This document shows, piece after piece, positions 17,356 through 26,135 of a DNA stretch of 64,000 nucleotides. The DNA is taken from assembly GCA_020637895.1 (NCBI GenBank), contig JACKJP010000005.1, positions 1 through 64,000 of the forward strand. The letters run 5' to 3'. Below the pieces are notes generated by a model. The model ran no database searches, was not told the origin of the DNA, and was given only the letters and a program-made list of their open reading frames with translations. Numbering within the stretch: the first letter of the stretch is position 1; the number at the start of each line of letters is the position of its first letter. Source of the stretch: Rhodobiaceae bacterium. GTDB lineage: Bacteria > Pseudomonadota > Alphaproteobacteria > Rhizobiales > Tepidamorphaceae. Made by a program: the position numbers and the translations under genes.

Positions 17356-18672
17356 CTAAAGCGTCGGATAGATCGGGAAACGCCCGGTCAGCGCCACGAC
17401 CTTTTTTCGCACAGCCTGCTCCACGGCAGCATTGCCTTCATCTGAATTGGCGGCCTGCAGGCCGTCAAGCACTTCCGCGATGAGCTTGCCGATCTCGCGG
17501 AACTCGGCCTCACCGAAGCCGCGCGTCGTACCCGCCGGCGTACCCAGACGGACGCCAGAGGTCACGAAGGGCTTTTCCGGATCGAAAGGAATGCCGTTCT
17601 TGTTGCAGGTGATATTGGCGCGGCCGAGCGCGGCTTCAGCGCGCTTGCCGGTAGCGTTCTTCGGCCGCAGATCGACCAGCATCAGATGGTTGTCGGTACC
17701 GCCCGACACGATGTCGAGGCCGGTTTCCTTCAGGCTTTCGGCCAGCGCCCTGGCATTGGCGACGACCTGATGCGCGTAGGCCTTGAATTCCGGTCGCAGC
17801 GCCTCCCTGAAAGCCACTGCCTTCGCCGCGATTACATGCATCAGCGGACCGCCCTGGAGGCCGGGGAACACAGCCGAGTTGATCTTCTTGGCGATCGCCT
17901 CGTCATTGCACAGGATCATGCCGCCGCGCGGACCACGAAGCGACTTGTGGGTCGTCGTCGTCACGACGTGGGCATGCGGCACTGGCGAGGGGTGCGCGCC
18001 GCCGGCGACGAGGCCGGCGATATGGGCCATGTCGACCATCAGATAGGCGCCGACCGAATCGGCGATCTCGCGGAACTTCTTCCAGTCCCAGACGCGCGAA
18101 TAGGCGGTGCCACCGGCGATGATGAGCTTGGGCTTGTGCTGCTGGGCCGCCTCGGCGATCGCGTCCATGTCGAGCAGGTGATCCTCCTCGCGCACGCCAT
18201 AGGACACGACGTTGAACCACTTGCCGGACATGTTCACCGGCGACCCGTGCGTGAGATGGCCGCCCGAGTTGAGATCGAGGCCCATGAACGTGTCGCCGGG
18301 CTGAAGCAGTGCCAGGAAGACGGCCTGGTTCATCTGGCTGCCGGAATTCGGCTGGACGTTGGCGAATTCACAGCCAAACAGCGTCTTTGCCCGTTCGATC
18401 GCCAGTTCTTCCGCGACATCGACGAACTGGCAGCCGCCGTAATAGCGCTTGCCGGGATAACCCTCGGCATATTTGTTCGTCATGATCGAACCCTGCGCCT
18501 CAAGCACGGCGCGAGAGACGATGTTCTCCGAGGCGATCAGTTCGATCTCGTGGCGCTGGCGTCCGAGTTCGTCCCGGATGGCTGCTGCAATCTCTGGATC
18601 GACTGAGGCGAGATCGGCGGAAAAGAAGTCTCCAACAGCGCGCTTGCTGGCGGCCGGATCAATGGCGGTCAT
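17356..18672 (-). CDS. glyA: Serine hydroxymethyltransferase
   Basis: 438 residues from ATG at 18672 (MTAIDPAASKRAVGDFF); the open frame to 18780 is upstream leader. The PLP lysine is K243 in VTTTTHKSLRGPRGGM. ELIASENIVS and YAEGYPGKRYYGG are further family motifs. It interconverts serine and glycine with one-carbon transfer to tetrahydrofolate. It heads the glyA-nrdR-rib-nusB-thiL run. No glycine riboswitch is visible in the 120-nt upstream gap. Confidence 0.97.
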   Translation of the reverse strand: MTAIDPAASKRAVGDFFSADLASVDPEIAAAIRDELGRQRHEIELIASENIVSRAVLEAQGSIMTNKYAEGYPGKRYYGGCQFVDVAEELAIERAKTLFGCEFANVQPNSGSQMNQAVFLALLQPGDTFMGLDLNSGGHLTHGSPVNMSGKWFNVVSYGVREEDHLLDMDAIAEAAQQHKPKLIIAGGTAYSRVWDWKKFREIADSVGAYLMVDMAHIAGLVAGGAHPSPVPHAHVVTTTTHKSLRGPRGGMILCNDEAIAKKINSAVFPGLQGGPLMHVIAAKAVAFREALRPEFKAYAHQVVANARALAESLKETGLDIVSGGTDNHLMLVDLRPKNATGKRAEAALGRANITCNKNGIPFDPEKPFVTSGVRLGTPAGTTRGFGEAEFREIGKLIAEVLDGLQAANSDEGNAAVEQAVRKKVVALTGRFPIYPTL

Positions 18673-18794
18673 GACGGGTTTCCCTACAAAACCGGCTCGC
18701 GGGCCGGCAGCGTTTCGGCGTCTTGCGGAGCTCGGCGCTCCGGCAGACCCCGCGCATAGCACAGAACACCCTGCGGGCAAACCTTTCAGACGCC

Positions 18795-18977
18795 CTACCC
18801 GCCGGCTCTTTCGCGGTCCAGACGCCGTTCAAGCTTGCGCAATGCCAGACGTTCCATGTCGGCACGCGGCGTGGCGGTCGGCGCGATTACATGGACCTCG
18901 ATGCCGGTATCTGCATCGACGGCCGCGACGCGCATCGAATTGCCGATGACCCTGAACTCGAAATAGACCGTTCCCAT
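18795..18977 (-). CDS. Small conserved protein, DUF6898-like
   Basis: 60 residues beginning MGTVYFEFRVIGNSMRVAAVD. The beta-rich YFEF.xIGNSxxVxAVDxxTG pattern matches my memory of the short alphaproteobacterial DUF6898 family found next to glyA. A conserved basic helix (ALRKLERRLDRERAG) ends it. Function is unknown. It lies between the L,D-transpeptidase and glyA, separated by 75 and 120 nt. Confidence 0.72.
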   Translation of the reverse strand: MGTVYFEFRVIGNSMRVAAVDADTGIEVHVIAPTATPRADMERLALRKLERRLDRERAGG

Positions 18978-19052
18978 GACCGGGAAACGTAGCCGAGCGG
19001 AAGAGGCCGCGCCATCGATTCGGAGCGGCGTGATCGAAAATCAGTTCGGGAA

Positions 19053-20312
19053 TCAGGTGTCGTTCGCCAGAAGGCCCGCCGCATCGCGGTTGTAGATATC
19101 GGGACGGAAATTAACCATTCCGTCGTCCGTGACCCAAGCCGTCACATAGGCAAAATACAGCGACGGGCGCTCTTCAACCGGCACATCAAGGCGTTCGCCG
19201 GAGCGGATCACCTGATCGATACGGCTGCGCGGCCACTCGCCATTGGGCTGAAGGATCCAGGCGGCGAGCTCGCGGATGTTCTGAACACGCACGCAGCCGG
19301 AGCTGTAGAAGCGGCCATTGGTGCCGAACAGGTCCTGCGAGGGCGTGTCGTGCATGTAAACGGCATGCTTGTTGGGGAAATTGATCTTCATGAACCCCAT
19401 GGAGTTCACGTCGCCCGGATCCTGCCGGAGGAATATCTTCGTCGAATCGACCGTGTTCCAGTCGACGGATTCCGGCGGCAGTTCATTGCCCTGCTGGTCA
19501 TAGACGCGAATGTTGAACTTCGACAGATAGGTCGGATCTTCCTGCATCTTCGGGATGATGTCCCGGCGCACGATCGACTCCGGCGCATTCCAGTAGGGAT
19601 TGAAATTGATCTCGGAGATCTTGCTGTTCAGCAGCGGCGACGGCCTGTCGACCTTGCCGACGATGGCGGTGTGGCGCTGCACGACGCGGCCGTGATCGAC
19701 AACCTCGATCTGGGCGCCCGGAATATTGACCAGTATGTAGCGATCGCCGAGATCGCCACCGAGTTCCTGCAACCGCGCGGCATTGACCCGAAGCTGCTCG
19801 ATCCGCTGCTCGACGGGGACATTCAGCTCCTGGAACGTCTGGGTCGACACGATGCCGTCGGCGAGAATTCCATGCCGTGTCTGGAAGCGGACGACCGCAG
19901 CCTGCACGAATGTGTCGAAGGTCTCGCCCACACCCGCCTCGTTGGCGATATCGCCTGTGGCGGCGAGGCGCTGACGGAGAATCGAGACAGCCGGGCCACG
20001 CTGGCCGATTCGCAGCGTCTGCGTATCAGGCACCTTGGGCCAGCCGCCGGCCTGCGCCATGCGGGTATAGGTATCGAGCGCATACTGGATGTTGCCGATG
20101 GTCGACGGCGACGCGATAGGGGTGTGCGAATCCACATCGAACGAAATCGTCTTGCTGGACGGATCGAAGCCCTGCCCCCAGTTGGCGCCGTTGGGATCAA
20201 CATTCGCGGCAAGGTTGATGCCCTGCGCGAATGCCCCGCCGGACGCCAGCGCCGTGCCGGATGCAAGGGCGGCAAGAGCAAAACGGGAGAACTGGCGGCG
20301 AGTCGTCATCAT
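19053..20312 (-). CDS. Tat-exported murein L,D-transpeptidase (LdtP-like, YcbB type)
   Basis: About 419 residues from the tandem ATG at 20312/20309; the ORF upstream of this begins with TTG. A twin-arginine signal TTRRQFSRFALAAL leads, then a peptidoglycan-binding domain (about 95-170; QRGPAVSILRQRLAATG) and a YkuD catalytic domain with YMHDTPSQDLFG and SSGCVRVQN holding the catalytic His (about 321) and Cys (about 340). It forms 3-3 crosslinks in periplasmic peptidoglycan. In Rhizobiales this gene is controlled by LdtR, encoded about 900 nt upstream. Confidence 0.92.
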   Translation of the reverse strand: MMTTRRQFSRFALAALASGTALASGGAFAQGINLAANVDPNGANWGQGFDPSSKTISFDVDSHTPIASPSTIGNIQYALDTYTRMAQAGGWPKVPDTQTLRIGQRGPAVSILRQRLAATGDIANEAGVGETFDTFVQAAVVRFQTRHGILADGIVSTQTFQELNVPVEQRIEQLRVNAARLQELGGDLGDRYILVNIPGAQIEVVDHGRVVQRHTAIVGKVDRPSPLLNSKISEINFNPYWNAPESIVRRDIIPKMQEDPTYLSKFNIRVYDQQGNELPPESVDWNTVDSTKIFLRQDPGDVNSMGFMKINFPNKHAVYMHDTPSQDLFGTNGRFYSSGCVRVQNIRELAAWILQPNGEWPRSRIDQVIRSGERLDVPVEERPSLYFAYVTAWVTDDGMVNFRPDIYNRDAAGLLANDT

Positions 20313-20692
20313 CCTGAAAGTCTTTCGCTTCAATCGTCTTTTGCTTCAGCACCGGTCCGGTCTGAAAGACAAGGTGCCTCGACGGCCCGATGGCAGGGGC
20401 AGCCGTTCCCAACCCAAATCACTGTCGGACAAATCGGTCACCGTAGATTTAACACGGCCGGACCCCATCCAACAACACGCTCTCAACACCACCTACAGAT
20501 GGCGTCATTAAGGCGATGGTTCAATTGCGCTGGATTTTTTGCCGCAGCCCGTTCGCCGGACAGCTTCATAACGCGAAAAAGCCCCCGGCTGCGCGCCGGA
20601 GGCTTTGACAATCGCGTGATCGCTCAATGCCCTGTAGATTGAAGCCCGGTCACTCAATTTTTGTAGTCATTCGCATTTCCGGGAAAAGCGCA
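20313..20692. other. Leader region between ldt and the unknown Cys/His ORF
   Basis: About 380 bp with no credible ORF except the possible first 22 codons of the 20693 ORF. It must hold the ldt promoter on the minus strand and contains one terminator-like hairpin at 20576-20605. No clear -35/-10 pair could be identified by eye. Confidence 0.5.
20576..20605 (-). terminator. Rho-independent terminator (minus strand)
   Basis: The stem AAGCCCCCGGC pairs with GCCGGAGGCTT with one mismatch. On the minus strand it is followed by TTTTT (complement of 20576-20580). It would stop leftward transcription coming from ldtR before the ldt promoter. Confidence 0.75.
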
Positions 20693-21112
20693 TTGTTCGA
20701 GAACTACACGCTGTTCGAAGCAGCGCTGGAAAAACGCCTTGGCGATCAGATGCGCGCGGACGACGAGATCTGCAAACAGGTCTGGTCCGCCATGGCGAAC
20801 GTCGACTGGTATAATTTCGAGAGGGAACTTTCGGTAGGCTATACGTTCCGGCATGCCAGCGAGGTCATTTACGTCATTATCGGTCGGTATGACGATCTGA
20901 AATGGTATTGCTGCGCGCCGCCAGCGGTTATCTCGCCACTGGTGGGGATGTCGCTGAAGAAGGAAGGCTGGATCGGCGACATCCTTCCGGAGATTTGCGA
21001 ACACCCGGACTGCATTCAAAGGCAAATGCGTGGTTTTCGGAGCGATGAAGGCCCGATGTTGAGCCTGTGCAACGAACACTATGATGCCTATCAACGGGGT
21101 GTGCGCTGGTGA
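20693..21112 (+). CDS. Unrecognised Cys/His-containing small protein
   Basis: The frame is open from 20627, but TTG at 20693 (MFENYTLFEAALEKRL; 139 residues) is preceded by GGGAAA and is a likelier start than the ATG at 20627. The composition is natural: acidic and aromatic, with an N-terminal helix, then a beta-rich VIYVIIGRYDDLKWYCC core and a C-terminal CEHPDC ... LCNEHYDAY. The last pattern could be a C-x4-C / C-x3-H zinc site. Codon use resembles neighbours, and the overlapping minus-strand frame is low-complexity and implausible. No family is recognised. It lies convergent to ldtR. Confidence 0.65.
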   Translation: MFENYTLFEAALEKRLGDQMRADDEICKQVWSAMANVDWYNFERELSVGYTFRHASEVIYVIIGRYDDLKWYCCAPPAVISPLVGMSLKKEGWIGDILPEICEHPDCIQRQMRGFRSDEGPMLSLCNEHYDAYQRGVRW

Positions 21113-21209
21113 ATGCCAGTCGTCGCGGGTGCGCTGAACCCAAACGCGGATCGCGGAGGCAGTTCCCTGCCCCCGCTGATCGACGTCACTCTTGTCAGAT
21201 TTCCCGGTC

Positions 21210-21722
21210 TTAGAGCCGGTACAGAATGTGATCGGTCCAGAAGCGCTCCAGCTTCTGCAGCGCGACGTTGATCGCGTCGAACTCGCCGCGGCCGAGACCG
21301 CCGACCTTTTCAATCGCCTTGAGCTGGCGATCATAGAGCTCGTCGATCACTTCGCGAACCTCGTGCCCCTTCGGCGTCAGCTTGATCTGCACGGCGCGAC
21401 GATCGACCGAAGAGCGCTGGTGATGGACATAGCCCATATCGACCAGTTTCTTCAGGTTGTACGACACGTTCGAGCCGAGATAGTAGCCGCGGGTGCGCAG
21501 CTCGCCGGCCGTCAGTTCACTGTCGCCGATATTGAAGAGCAGCAGCGCCTGAACGGCATTGATGTCCTTCCATTCCAGACGGTCGAACTCGTCCTTCACG
21601 ACATCCAGAAGCCGGCGATGCAGGCGCTCGACCAGCGTCAGCGATTCCAGATAACGCGGCTTGAGTTCCGCCTCTTCTTCCATCGGCCGGTTAGCGGCCG
21701 CGGACTGTCCCAGTCCACCCAT
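21210..21722 (-). CDS. ldtR: LdtR-type MarR-family transcriptional regulator
   Basis: 170 residues. The winged-helix core runs DINAVQALLLFNIGDSELTAGELRTRGYY, recognition helix LGSNVSYNLKKLVDMGYV and wing SVDRRAVQIKLTPKG. The sequence and position next to a Tat-type L,D-transpeptidase match LdtR, described in Candidatus Liberibacter asiaticus and Sinorhizobium as the regulator of ldtP and osmotic/cell-wall stress tolerance. The symbol rests on that similarity. A terminator downstream separates it from ldt. Confidence 0.85.
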   Translation of the reverse strand: MGGLGQSAAANRPMEEEAELKPRYLESLTLVERLHRRLLDVVKDEFDRLEWKDINAVQALLLFNIGDSELTAGELRTRGYYLGSNVSYNLKKLVDMGYVHHQRSSVDRRAVQIKLTPKGHEVREVIDELYDRQLKAIEKVGGLGRGEFDAINVALQKLERFWTDHILYRL

Positions 21723-21966
21723 GTTATAAGCCTCTCATCTGTTGTCGTGGTGTATCCCCACATTGATGATGAGATTAGGCGGGGCATCCTAAAAGTCGCT
21801 TAAAAGGCAGCATTAAATGCCTCTGAAGATTCGCAATTAATCGATTCTGAACAGCGCAGGAACAATTGCGAACGCAACCCTGCGTGAGCCCGCAAACACG
21901 GGAAAATATGCCTGGTGCGGCATCGCGACTGCCGGACCGGCATCGATTCACTTTTTCAGATTCCGT

Positions 21967-22395
21967 TTACTCAGGTGGAAGACGAAGGAGCTCGCCGATG
22001 TTTTCCGGCGTACCCGCCCACCAGGCCAGAAGGACGTAGACGATCACCGCCACGAAGTCGAAAACGACCGCCGTCTGATGGGTGCCGAACATGTCCGGAA
22101 ACACCAGATGCATGACGACTTCGGTGACCGCGGCGAAAAGAAAGCCCGCAACGCCCCAGACGGCGCCGAACCAGAGGCCGACCGCGGCGATGGCATCGAG
22201 GGCCGCGAAATAGACGGTCATGATGCGCCAGGGCATCTCCATGTCGAGGAAGGCGGTCGAAAACCAGCTGTTCATGCCGAGCACGCTCATCCAGTGGAAA
22301 AGCGCGCGGATCAGCAGAATGATACCAAGCGCGCGCAGATAATAGACGAGGATGCGGGGCGCCCATGCGTGTTCCCGGATCAGACGCAGAACCAT
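21967..22395 (-). CDS. DUF6163-family membrane protein
   Basis: 142 residues with four hydrophobic segments: ILVYYLRALGIILLI; IMTVYFAALDAIAAVGLWF; VAGFLFAAVTEVVMHLVF; FDFVAVIVYVLLAWWAG. It sits upstream of ldtR and divergent from hemB, the usual position of the Rhizobiales DUF6163 family. Function is unknown. The 240-nt gap to ldtR holds no visible gene. Confidence 0.8.
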   Translation of the reverse strand: MVLRLIREHAWAPRILVYYLRALGIILLIRALFHWMSVLGMNSWFSTAFLDMEMPWRIMTVYFAALDAIAAVGLWFGAVWGVAGFLFAAVTEVVMHLVFPDMFGTHQTAVVFDFVAVIVYVLLAWWAGTPENIGELLRLPPE

Positions 22396-22591
22396 GGGTT
22401 TCCCTTCCTGAAGATGCCGCCGACCGGCGCAAAGTTATCCTTCTAACGATGCGCACTCAACCGTGCCGGCGAGTTGCGGCCGATCTGCGCCGGGATGCGC
22501 TTTGATGCCTTCGCGCGAGCGTGCTAAGTCCACATCCCGCCTGTGCGTCAGGGCGGAGCGCGGGAAGACGTGCGAAACGAAGGGGATCAGG

Positions 22592-23599
22592 ATGAACACG
22601 GGGAACTGGACGGCGGGCGCAAGCATGCCGGCAACCCGCATGCGGCGTAACCGGCGCGCCGAATGGGCAAGGCGCCTGGTGCGCGAGACGCAGCTTTCGA
22701 CAGACGACCTTATCTGGCCGATCTTCGTTCAGGAAGGCGACACCGCCCGCGAGCCGGTACCGACCATGCCCGGCGTCGACCGGCTGTCCGTAACCGAAGC
22801 CGTTCGCGCGGCGGAAAAAGCGGCAGCGCTCGGCATCCCTGTCATCGCCGTCTTTCCCAATACGCCCCCCTCGCTTCGCGATGCCGGGGGCACGGAAAGC
22901 TTCAATCCGGACAATCTGACGTGCCGGGCAATTCGCGCCATCAAGAAAGAAGTACCGGAGATAGGCGTGATGGCGGACGTCGCGCTCGACCCCTATACCG
23001 ATCACGGCCATGACGGGGTGCTGATCGACGGCCGCATCGCCAACGACGAGTCCATCGAGGTTCTGGTCCGCCAGGCGCTGGTGCAGGCCGCCGCCGGCTG
23101 CGACATCATTGCGCCGTCCGATATGATGGACGGGCGTGTCGGCGCGATCCGCACCGCGCTCGAAGCGCAGATGTACAGCGACACGCAGATCATGGCCTAT
23201 TCGGCCAAGTACGCGTCGTGCTTCTACGGTCCGTTCCGCGATGCCGTCGGCTCATCCGCGACGCTCAGCGGCGACAAGAAAACCTATCAGATGGATTTCG
23301 CCAATTCCGACGAAGCGCTTCGCGAGGTCGCGCTCGACATCGCCGAGGGCGCCGACATGGTGATGGTCAAGCCGGGAATGCCCTATCTCGATATCGTATG
23401 CCGGGTGAAGGAGACCTTCCGCGTACCGACCTTCGCCTATCAGGTATCCGGCGAATATTCGATGATGGCGCATGCGATGGCGGCCGGCATCCTCGACCGC
23501 GAGCGGGCCCTGATCGAGATGCTCACCGCGTTCCGACGTGCCGGCTGCGACGGCGTTCTGACCTATTTCGCGCCTGAGCTTGCCGAAATGCTGGGCTGA
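22592..23599 (+). CDS. hemB: Delta-aminolevulinic acid dehydratase (porphobilinogen synthase)
   Basis: 335 residues from ATG at 22592, preceded by AAGGGGATCAGG. Schiff-base lysines are K206 (YSAKYASCFYGPF) and K260 (VMVKPGMPYLD). The metal-site region reads ALDPYTDHGHDGV (131-143) instead of the cysteine-rich zinc motif, as in Mg2+-dependent HemB of Bradyrhizobium and Pseudomonas. It condenses two aminolevulinates in tetrapyrrole synthesis. It is probably monocistronic or shares a transcript with the RDD gene. Confidence 0.97.
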   Translation: MNTGNWTAGASMPATRMRRNRRAEWARRLVRETQLSTDDLIWPIFVQEGDTAREPVPTMPGVDRLSVTEAVRAAEKAAALGIPVIAVFPNTPPSLRDAGGTESFNPDNLTCRAIRAIKKEVPEIGVMADVALDPYTDHGHDGVLIDGRIANDESIEVLVRQALVQAAAGCDIIAPSDMMDGRVGAIRTALEAQMYSDTQIMAYSAKYASCFYGPFRDAVGSSATLSGDKKTYQMDFANSDEALREVALDIAEGADMVMVKPGMPYLDIVCRVKETFRVPTFAYQVSGEYSMMAHAMAAGILDRERALIEMLTAFRRAGCDGVLTYFAPELAEMLG

Positions 23600-23681
23600 G
23601 CCAGCCGAACGCCCATTGAAACAACGTCTTACCGTTACCAATTGAAACATTGATTCCGGTTGGGGAGGTACAAGGGACGAA

Positions 23682-24158
23682 ATGAGCGAGTGGCAGCAGC
23701 CTGCAGACCGTAGCGATGTCTATGAAGGTCAGTCGATGGGGTATCTCTTCGAGAGTGTCCTGTCGCGTCGAACGCTGGCGTTTCTCATAGATGCGGCCAT
23801 CATCATCGCGATCATGATCGCTCTGTCGGTGATCTTCTTCGCGCTCGGCATCATGACATTCGGCCTTGCGATGCCGCTTCTGGCTCTCGTCTACCCGATA
23901 TCGGGGCTCGGATACACGGCGCTGACGCTCGGCGGGCGCAATTCGGCAACCGTCGGCATGCGCATGATGGGCCTGGAGATGCGCACGACCTACGGCGCCC
24001 CGATGTACCCGCTGCTCGCGGTCGCGCACGCGCTGGTCTTCTATTTCTCGTTCGCCTTCCTTACGCCGTTCGTGCTGATCGTTGCCCTGTTCAACCGCCG
24101 CAAGCGCCTGCTGCACGACCTGATCTGCGGCACGATCGTCATCAACAGACCGGACTGA
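23682..24158 (+). CDS. RDD-family membrane protein
   Basis: 158 residues. It starts with a soluble tail, then the RDD signature (RRTLAFLIDAAIIIAIMIAL), a second helix (FGLAMPLLALVYPISGLGY), the GRNSATVGMRMMGLEMR loop and a last helix ending RKRLLHDLICGTIVI. RDD proteins are small inner-membrane proteins of uncertain transport role. It follows hemB by 82 nt. Confidence 0.88.
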   Translation: MSEWQQPADRSDVYEGQSMGYLFESVLSRRTLAFLIDAAIIIAIMIALSVIFFALGIMTFGLAMPLLALVYPISGLGYTALTLGGRNSATVGMRMMGLEMRTTYGAPMYPLLAVAHALVFYFSFAFLTPFVLIVALFNRRKRLLHDLICGTIVINRPD

Positions 24159-24299
24159 AAGCAGCCGGGCACTGCGACCGAACGTCTCCACCGGGGAGAT
24201 TGCGCGCACCGCTCATCCATGTGAATTTGCCGCGACCGGCTTTGCCGGGCACCGCCGGAAGCGACATAATGTGCGCAGCGGCAAATCATCGGGCGGCGC

Positions 24300-26120
24300 A
24301 TGGATTTTCATATCACTTTCACCCTTATCCTGATCGCGGTGGCCGTCGTCGCCTACGCCTTCGAGGAACGCATTCCGCTGGAAGCGACAGCGATCGGCGT
24401 CGTCGCCGTGCTGCTCCTGGTCTTTCAGATATATCCGCTGACAGACGCGGCGGGCGTGAGACTGATTACGCCGGAAGGCCTGCTGGCCGGGTTTGCCAAT
24501 CCTGCGCTGGTCACCGTCATGTCGCTTCTGGTCGTCGGACAGGGACTGGTGCGTTCCGGCGCGCTTGAGAATGTTGCAGGATTTGCTGCATCCATCGGTG
24601 GCTCGCCGCGCGTTACAATCGCCATCCTTCTGCTGGCGACCGCACTTGTAAGTGCAGTCATGAACAATACGCCGGTCGTGGTACTCATGTTGCCCGTGCT
24701 GGCAGCCGTCGCCTCAAAAGCGCGCATTTCTGCCAGCCGGGTCATGATGCCGCTCAGCTTCATCACCATCCTCGGCGGGATGACGACGCTTGTGGGCTCG
24801 TCAACGAATCTCATCGTTGCCGGCACCGCAACGACGTTGGGCCAGCCCCTGCTTGGCTTTTTTTCAATGACACCGATCGCGATTGTGCTGGCTGCGGTGG
24901 GGGCGCTTTACGTGCTCTTCATCGTACCGCGTCTGCTGCCGGACCGGGCTACAATGGCGCAGGCACTGCGCGGCCCCTCCCAGTCGCATCAGTTCATCGC
25001 AGAACTGACGATTGGCCCCGGTCATCAGTTTGAAGGCGCAACGGCTACCGCCGGCATGTTCCCGACACTCAAGAACATGACTGTCCTGATGATCCAGCGC
25101 GGCGACCACGCGATCCTCCCGCCCTTTGACGAGGAGACGATCCGCGCGCGCGATGTCGTCATGGTCGCGGCGACACGGGCCGTCCTGACCGAAGCGATCA
25201 GAGGCGACGCCGGCCTCATTTCGTCGTTGCTGGAAAGTGGTGATGGCGAAGCCAGCCGCGAAAGTACGCTGGTACTGGCCGAAGCGATGGTCTCTCCCGG
25301 TTCACGTATGGTCGGTCAGCCGATCGAGCAATCGGGCCTTTACGGCGTTACCGGCTGCGTCGTCCTCGGCGTCCAAAGGCACAGCCGCATGATCCGGTCA
25401 CGCATCAACAGCATCCGCCTCGAAGCCGGCGATGTCCTGCTGATCGGCGGCAGCCACGCCGAGATGCGGGCGCTCCGCGCCGACCGTGACATTGTCCTGA
25501 TGGAATGGTCGCGATCGGAGATCGAGGCCGCGCCCAAGGGCAAGCAGGCGCTGGCCATTTTCTTCGCGGTCGTCGTGACGGCGGCGACCGGGTTGCTGCC
25601 CATCGTGGTGAGCGCCGTCGCCGGCGCGGCGGCAATGGTGCTGCTCGATGTCCTGAACGTCCGGCAGATGGCCCGCGCGTTCGACCGCCGGCTTTTCCTG
25701 CTGGTCGGTTCATCGCTCGCCATGGCCGTACCGATGGAGGCGACCGGCGCGGCGGCCGCCATCGCCCATACGCTCGTCGGCTGGATGGATGGCGCCAGCG
25801 CGACGATGCAGCTGTCCGGCTTCTTCCTTCTCGTTGCACTGATGACAAACGTTCTCAGCAATAACGCCGCGGCCGCGCTTTTCACCCCTATTGCCCTGCA
25901 ACTAGCAACGCAAACCGGCGTTTCACCGACGATCTGGTTGATTACGGTGATCCTCGCCACCAACTGTTCGTTTGCGACACCCATCGGCTACCAGACCAAT
26001 CTGCTTGTCATGGCGCCCGGCCACTACACGTTCGGCGACTTCATGCGAGCCGGCGCGCCGCTTGTATTCATTTTATGGATTGTCTTCACCGTCACGGTGA
26101 CGTGGTATTATGGGGTCTGA
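24300..26120 (+). CDS. SLC13/DASS-type permease with two RCK_C (TrkA-C) domains
   Basis: 606 residues. Two membrane halves (about 1-215 and 410-606) contain MNNTPVVVLMLPV and VLSNNAAAALFTPIALQ, the paired hairpin motifs of the divalent anion:sodium symporter group. Two RCK_C-like regulatory domains lie between (about 225-300 and 315-395; the second includes SRINSIRLEAGDVLLIGG). Family members carry sulfate, dicarboxylates or similar anions, sometimes sodium-coupled. The substrate is not inferable. It starts about 140 nt after the RDD gene. Confidence 0.88.
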   Translation: MDFHITFTLILIAVAVVAYAFEERIPLEATAIGVVAVLLLVFQIYPLTDAAGVRLITPEGLLAGFANPALVTVMSLLVVGQGLVRSGALENVAGFAASIGGSPRVTIAILLLATALVSAVMNNTPVVVLMLPVLAAVASKARISASRVMMPLSFITILGGMTTLVGSSTNLIVAGTATTLGQPLLGFFSMTPIAIVLAAVGALYVLFIVPRLLPDRATMAQALRGPSQSHQFIAELTIGPGHQFEGATATAGMFPTLKNMTVLMIQRGDHAILPPFDEETIRARDVVMVAATRAVLTEAIRGDAGLISSLLESGDGEASRESTLVLAEAMVSPGSRMVGQPIEQSGLYGVTGCVVLGVQRHSRMIRSRINSIRLEAGDVLLIGGSHAEMRALRADRDIVLMEWSRSEIEAAPKGKQALAIFFAVVVTAATGLLPIVVSAVAGAAAMVLLDVLNVRQMARAFDRRLFLLVGSSLAMAVPMEATGAAAAIAHTLVGWMDGASATMQLSGFFLLVALMTNVLSNNAAAALFTPIALQLATQTGVSPTIWLITVILATNCSFATPIGYQTNLLVMAPGHYTFGDFMRAGAPLVFILWIVFTVTVTWYYGV

Positions 26121-26135
26121 ACCGGCAACGACTCG

